From Bacteroidota bacterium (lineage in GTDB: Bacteria; Bacteroidota; Bacteroidia; UKL13-3): 58,146 nucleotides of DNA. The stretch spans positions 1 through 58,146 of the forward strand of contig CANHGM010000019.1 of NCBI GenBank assembly GCA_947460345.1, written 5' to 3'. Positions 55,718 through 58,146 of the stretch are shown here, piece after piece. The position numbers and the translations under genes were made by a program. Position 1 is the stretch's first letter. Each line of letters opens with the position of its first letter. Under the pieces are notes generated by a model. It was not told the DNA's origin. It saw nothing but the letters and a program-made list of their open reading frames with translations, and did no database searches.

Positions 55718-57628
55718 TTATCTATTCACCACTATTTTTTTAGTCACCACGCCACTATTCGTTTCCATTTTTACAATATAAAAACCAGCTGACAATGCTG
55801 AAGTATGTATAGGCAATTCTCTAGTCCCTGCTTCTATCCTTCCATTAAAATTATATACTTCATTTCCTAACATATTGATAATTTTAATTGAAACTTGTTG
55901 GGTGTTGGGTAGGTTCAATTTCAAATTACCTGAAGTTGTGATTGGATTGGGATATATCTCTAAACTATTATATACATCCGTTGAAACGCTTTCTAATCCT
56001 ACAGTTGGACTCATACCAATTTTGTCTAGCCACAACCTGTTGTCAAATTTAATGGCAGAAGTTTCCATTCTTACAATCACTTTTGACTGTCCAGCAAAAG
56101 CATTCAAACTCACAGAATTTGATTTCCAAGTAATAGGTATATACATGATGCTAGTTGATGGGTCAGTAGCAAATGAATCACTTCTTTGTAAAAATATATC
56201 TGTCCAAGTACTGCCACAATCAGAGCTCGCTTGCACTTTAAAAGTTACTTCATTAGACTGGCCAGTATAAGTAGCATAAGCATGATCGAAATTGATATAT
56301 GCTGTGCTTGCTGTTGACAAATCTAATGTTGGTAAATATAAATGGTCTGATTTGTATTGATTGGGGTTAATCTGTCTAAAGTTACTTAAGTATAAAGAAC
56401 CTGTTCCTTTGTTAAATGAACTGGTATACCCTGTTCTAGTATATATATAGCCATCTAAGTCAATATCATCAACGGCGAAAGTGGGAGGCATTCCGATGCC
56501 GTCAAATTCTTCAGTAAATGGTTTGGTAGTGAAGGTATTTAAAGTGCTAAACTTATATATCACAGTATCGTCGTAAGCATCTCTGTCTAAATCGTTATTG
56601 GGCATTGAGGTAAATGCTTTTAATATATGTCTGCCATGAGTGGGTGTATATATAGGCAAACTTATTTCTTCGCTTGCACCAGTAGCTAAATTACCCGACC
56701 AATTTTGGGTTTGTATACTGCCATTATCAATAGAAAATTTAATAGTTACATTCGTTAAATTTTTATTGCCGTGATTGGTTAAAACTATTTTAGGATTGAT
56801 ATCAGTTAAGTTACATTGAAACGCAGGTATGTTTTTTATAGTATCTAAACCCGCTTCATTATCAAAGATTTTAGGTGCTCCATATGTGGCTTGTTTCACT
56901 TCTTTGGTTCCATCATCTTGTATAAACGAAACCAATTCTAAATCGCCTAAGTTGAAAATATTGCTAGGAATTTTATCTGATATATTGATGGTTTCAACTT
57001 GTCCAACGGTCCATGTGGTAGGCAATGCATAACCTGTAGCACTTGGCAACATTTTTCTAAACACATGATGAAAAAACATTTCCCCATTTACATTAACTGT
57101 TGGCACATAATAATTGATCAATTTTTCAGCAATGGCAATTCTAGCATATAATGAACCAGCTGCAGTGAATGCTTGAGTAGCCGTAATTTTCATCGAAACC
57201 GACATAGAATCAAATGTGGCATTATAATTATAATTTAGCTCGATACTAAAAGGTGAAGCTGCGGCTGCTCTAATATCAATATCTTTTTGTGATAGGTTAT
57301 CAATATGGTATGATTTATAATTACCATCTACTGTAACTATGGGTGCCGAACTAGAACTATAATATGCTTTTCTTACTTTACCATCAACGCTATTTAATAA
57401 ATCTGGAGGTGTCCAAGTGCCTATATATTCTTCATATTTCAATACCACCACTTTATTAGGAAAATTCTTTTCGCATTTTGCATCAAACGCAGGGTTAGAA
57501 ATACCACAAGGACCACATCCTCTGCCGGTATATTCTTCTAATAGTACTATATGTTGTGCATATATGTTTGAAAATACTAAGCTAAACAAGCAGCTTATAA
57601 AAATAGTTGTAAAAGTTTTTGTTCTCAT
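55718..57628 (-). CDS. Omp28-related protein with T9SS type A sorting domain
   Basis: A 636-residue secreted protein. The signal peptide ends at IYAQ (about residue 24). A thioredoxin-like domain follows directly with LLEEYTGRGCGPCG (CxxC at C38-C41), the hallmark of Omp28-related proteins. The middle has an Ig-like domain (about 260-350), then a choice-of-anchor J/MAM-like jelly roll (about 375-545, containing FTEEFDG and FDHAYATY). The C-terminus (YPNPITTSGNL..., GFYIVKM, KKIVVNR) is a type A sorting domain. The CxxC suggests redox or binding activity at the cell surface, which is inference. A full promoter lies upstream. Confidence 0.88.
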   Translation of the reverse strand: MRTKTFTTIFISCLFSLVFSNIYAQHIVLLEEYTGRGCGPCGISNPAFDAKCEKNFPNKVVVLKYEEYIGTWTPPDLLNSVDGKVRKAYYSSSSAPIVTVDGNYKSYHIDNLSQKDIDIRAAAASPFSIELNYNYNATFDSMSVSMKITATQAFTAAGSLYARIAIAEKLINYYVPTVNVNGEMFFHHVFRKMLPSATGYALPTTWTVGQVETINISDKIPSNIFNLGDLELVSFIQDDGTKEVKQATYGAPKIFDNEAGLDTIKNIPAFQCNLTDINPKIVLTNHGNKNLTNVTIKFSIDNGSIQTQNWSGNLATGASEEISLPIYTPTHGRHILKAFTSMPNNDLDRDAYDDTVIYKFSTLNTFTTKPFTEEFDGIGMPPTFAVDDIDLDGYIYTRTGYTSSFNKGTGSLYLSNFRQINPNQYKSDHLYLPTLDLSTASTAYINFDHAYATYTGQSNEVTFKVQASSDCGSTWTDIFLQRSDSFATDPSTSIMYIPITWKSNSVSLNAFAGQSKVIVRMETSAIKFDNRLWLDKIGMSPTVGLESVSTDVYNSLEIYPNPITTSGNLKLNLPNTQQVSIKIINMLGNEVYNFNGRIEAGTRELPIHTSALSAGFYIVKMETNSGVVTKKIVVNR

Positions 57629-57646
57629 TTTTCAGATTGATTAAAA

Positions 57647-57676
57647 CAAAGATAAGTAGTTAAGTTATTTATACAA
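57647..57676 (-). promoter_or_regulatory. Promoter of the Omp28-like gene
   Basis: On the minus strand TTG (57674-57676) and TATCTTTG (57647-57654) are separated by 19 bases, a full Bacteroidota -33/-7 match. The -7 box is 18 bases before the ATG at 57628. Confidence 0.68.
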
Positions 57677-57776
57677 TAGAACTTTTTTATTAATCTCATT
57701 AAAGTATATGATTCAAAAAAAACTATAGAATTTCATTAGGTAAAATTACACAATTGAATCTTTCTTTTACTCGTCA

Positions 57777-58146
57777 TGCTGAACTTGTTTCAGCATCTGT
57801 ATTTTTTGCAATTTGATTTGTGCATTTTTAGAGACCCTGAAATAAATTCAGGGTGACAACATCGGTTAAAGTTGACGGACTATCGGCACATATACACTCC
57901 CTCCAACGCGTCTTGCTGAACTTGTTTCAGCATCTGTGTTCTAGTAGAATTAAATTGTGATTATATAAAAGACCCTGAAATAAATTCAGGGTGACATACT
58001 ATCGGAACAAATACACCCCCTCCAACGCGTCTTGCTGAACTTGTTTCAGCATCTCTGTTTAATAGAATTGCTTATTTGATATAGAGACCCTGAAATAAAT
58101 TCAGGGTGACAGCTTCCGTTAAAAGTGTCAGACTAGCGGCACATAT
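57777..58146. repeat. Tandem array of paired REP-like hairpins
   Basis: Three units are visible and the array runs off the right edge. Each has hairpin A, TGCTGAA-CTTGT-TTCAGCA (57777-57795, 57914-57932, 58033-58051), and hairpin B, ACCCTGAA-ATAAA-TTCAGGGT (57834-57854, 57972-57992, 58087-58107). Unit spacing is 137 and 119 bases. A linker containing CGGCACATATACACTCCCTC (with small changes) lies between B and the next A. The hairpins are perfectly preserved while the bases between A and B vary, so structure appears selected. No gene lies in 57629-58146. Confidence 0.85.

Noticed and set aside
57777-58146. CRISPR-like array
   Set aside because: The repeats are self-complementary hairpins, the spacing varies (137 and 119 bases), and the linker between units is itself conserved, so there are no unique spacers.

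Overview
The window is a piece of a chromosome from an AT-rich member of the Bacteroidota. The evidence is: several secreted proteins with type IX secretion (T9SS) type A C-terminal sorting domains; a caa3-type cytochrome oxidase operon in the order usual for this phylum; family-typical genes such as DUF4834, a DPP III-like M49 peptidase and a fused FtcD/cyclodeaminase; and promoters that fit the Bacteroidota -33/-7 pattern (TTG or TTTG, about 20 bases, TAnnTTTG) instead of the sigma-70 pattern. I saw no rRNA, tRNA, CRISPR array, intact transposase or prophage.

Layout. 1-6698: the 5' part of a giant minus-strand gene for a secreted fibronectin-type-III array protein; it runs off the left edge and has at least 2232 codons. 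6861-14997: nine minus-strand genes forming a cytochrome c oxidase operon (subunits II, I, heme A synthase, heme O synthase, two subunit-III-like proteins, subunit IV, SCO copper chaperone, DUF420/CtaM). 15199-15675: cytidine deaminase, divergent from that operon. 15753-23810: a second giant secreted protein, 2685 aa, with a T9SS tail. 23811-24524: no intact gene, but a decayed di-haem cytochrome c peroxidase remnant. 24525-41392: housekeeping and metabolism (YceI, glutamate dehydrogenase family, AnmK, enoyl-CoA hydratase family, ChrA, RNA m5C methyltransferase, FtcD-cyclodeaminase, metal-receptor protein, RecQ, NlpC/P60, an arginase-fold protein, a matrixin-like protease, QueA), then IspD (41404-42063). 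42064-42672: a structured non-coding stretch ending in a strong terminator. 42673-55102: M49 peptidase, DUF952, beta-CASP hydrolase, glycosyltransferase, CrtI-like oxidoreductase, UPF0173 hydrolase, oligopeptide-binding lipoprotein, peroxiredoxin, HscA-like Hsp70, heptose epimerase. 55103-55717: a REP-like double palindrome and a tandem pair of tiny membrane proteins. 55718-57628: Omp28-like T9SS cargo. 57777-end: a tandem array of paired REP-like hairpins that continues beyond the window.

How the genes fit together. The oxidase operon carries structural subunits with heme A/O synthesis, copper delivery and a maturation factor, so one transcript could supply most of the assembly pathway. The T9SS cargo proteins suggest a large investment in surface-exposed or secreted adhesins. 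Many genes appear to have very short 5' leaders: exact TAnnTTTG boxes lie 5 to 25 bases before several starts. This makes some in-frame TTG codons false starts, and those starts are corrected here.

The least explained items are the conserved tandem small membrane proteins, the structured intergenic element near 42.3 kb, the arginase-fold protein without recognisable metal ligands, the matrixin-like protease with a one-residue insertion in its zinc motif, and the strong habit of writing Ile-Tyr as ATA-TAT. All family calls come from reading motifs by eye; no database search was run.
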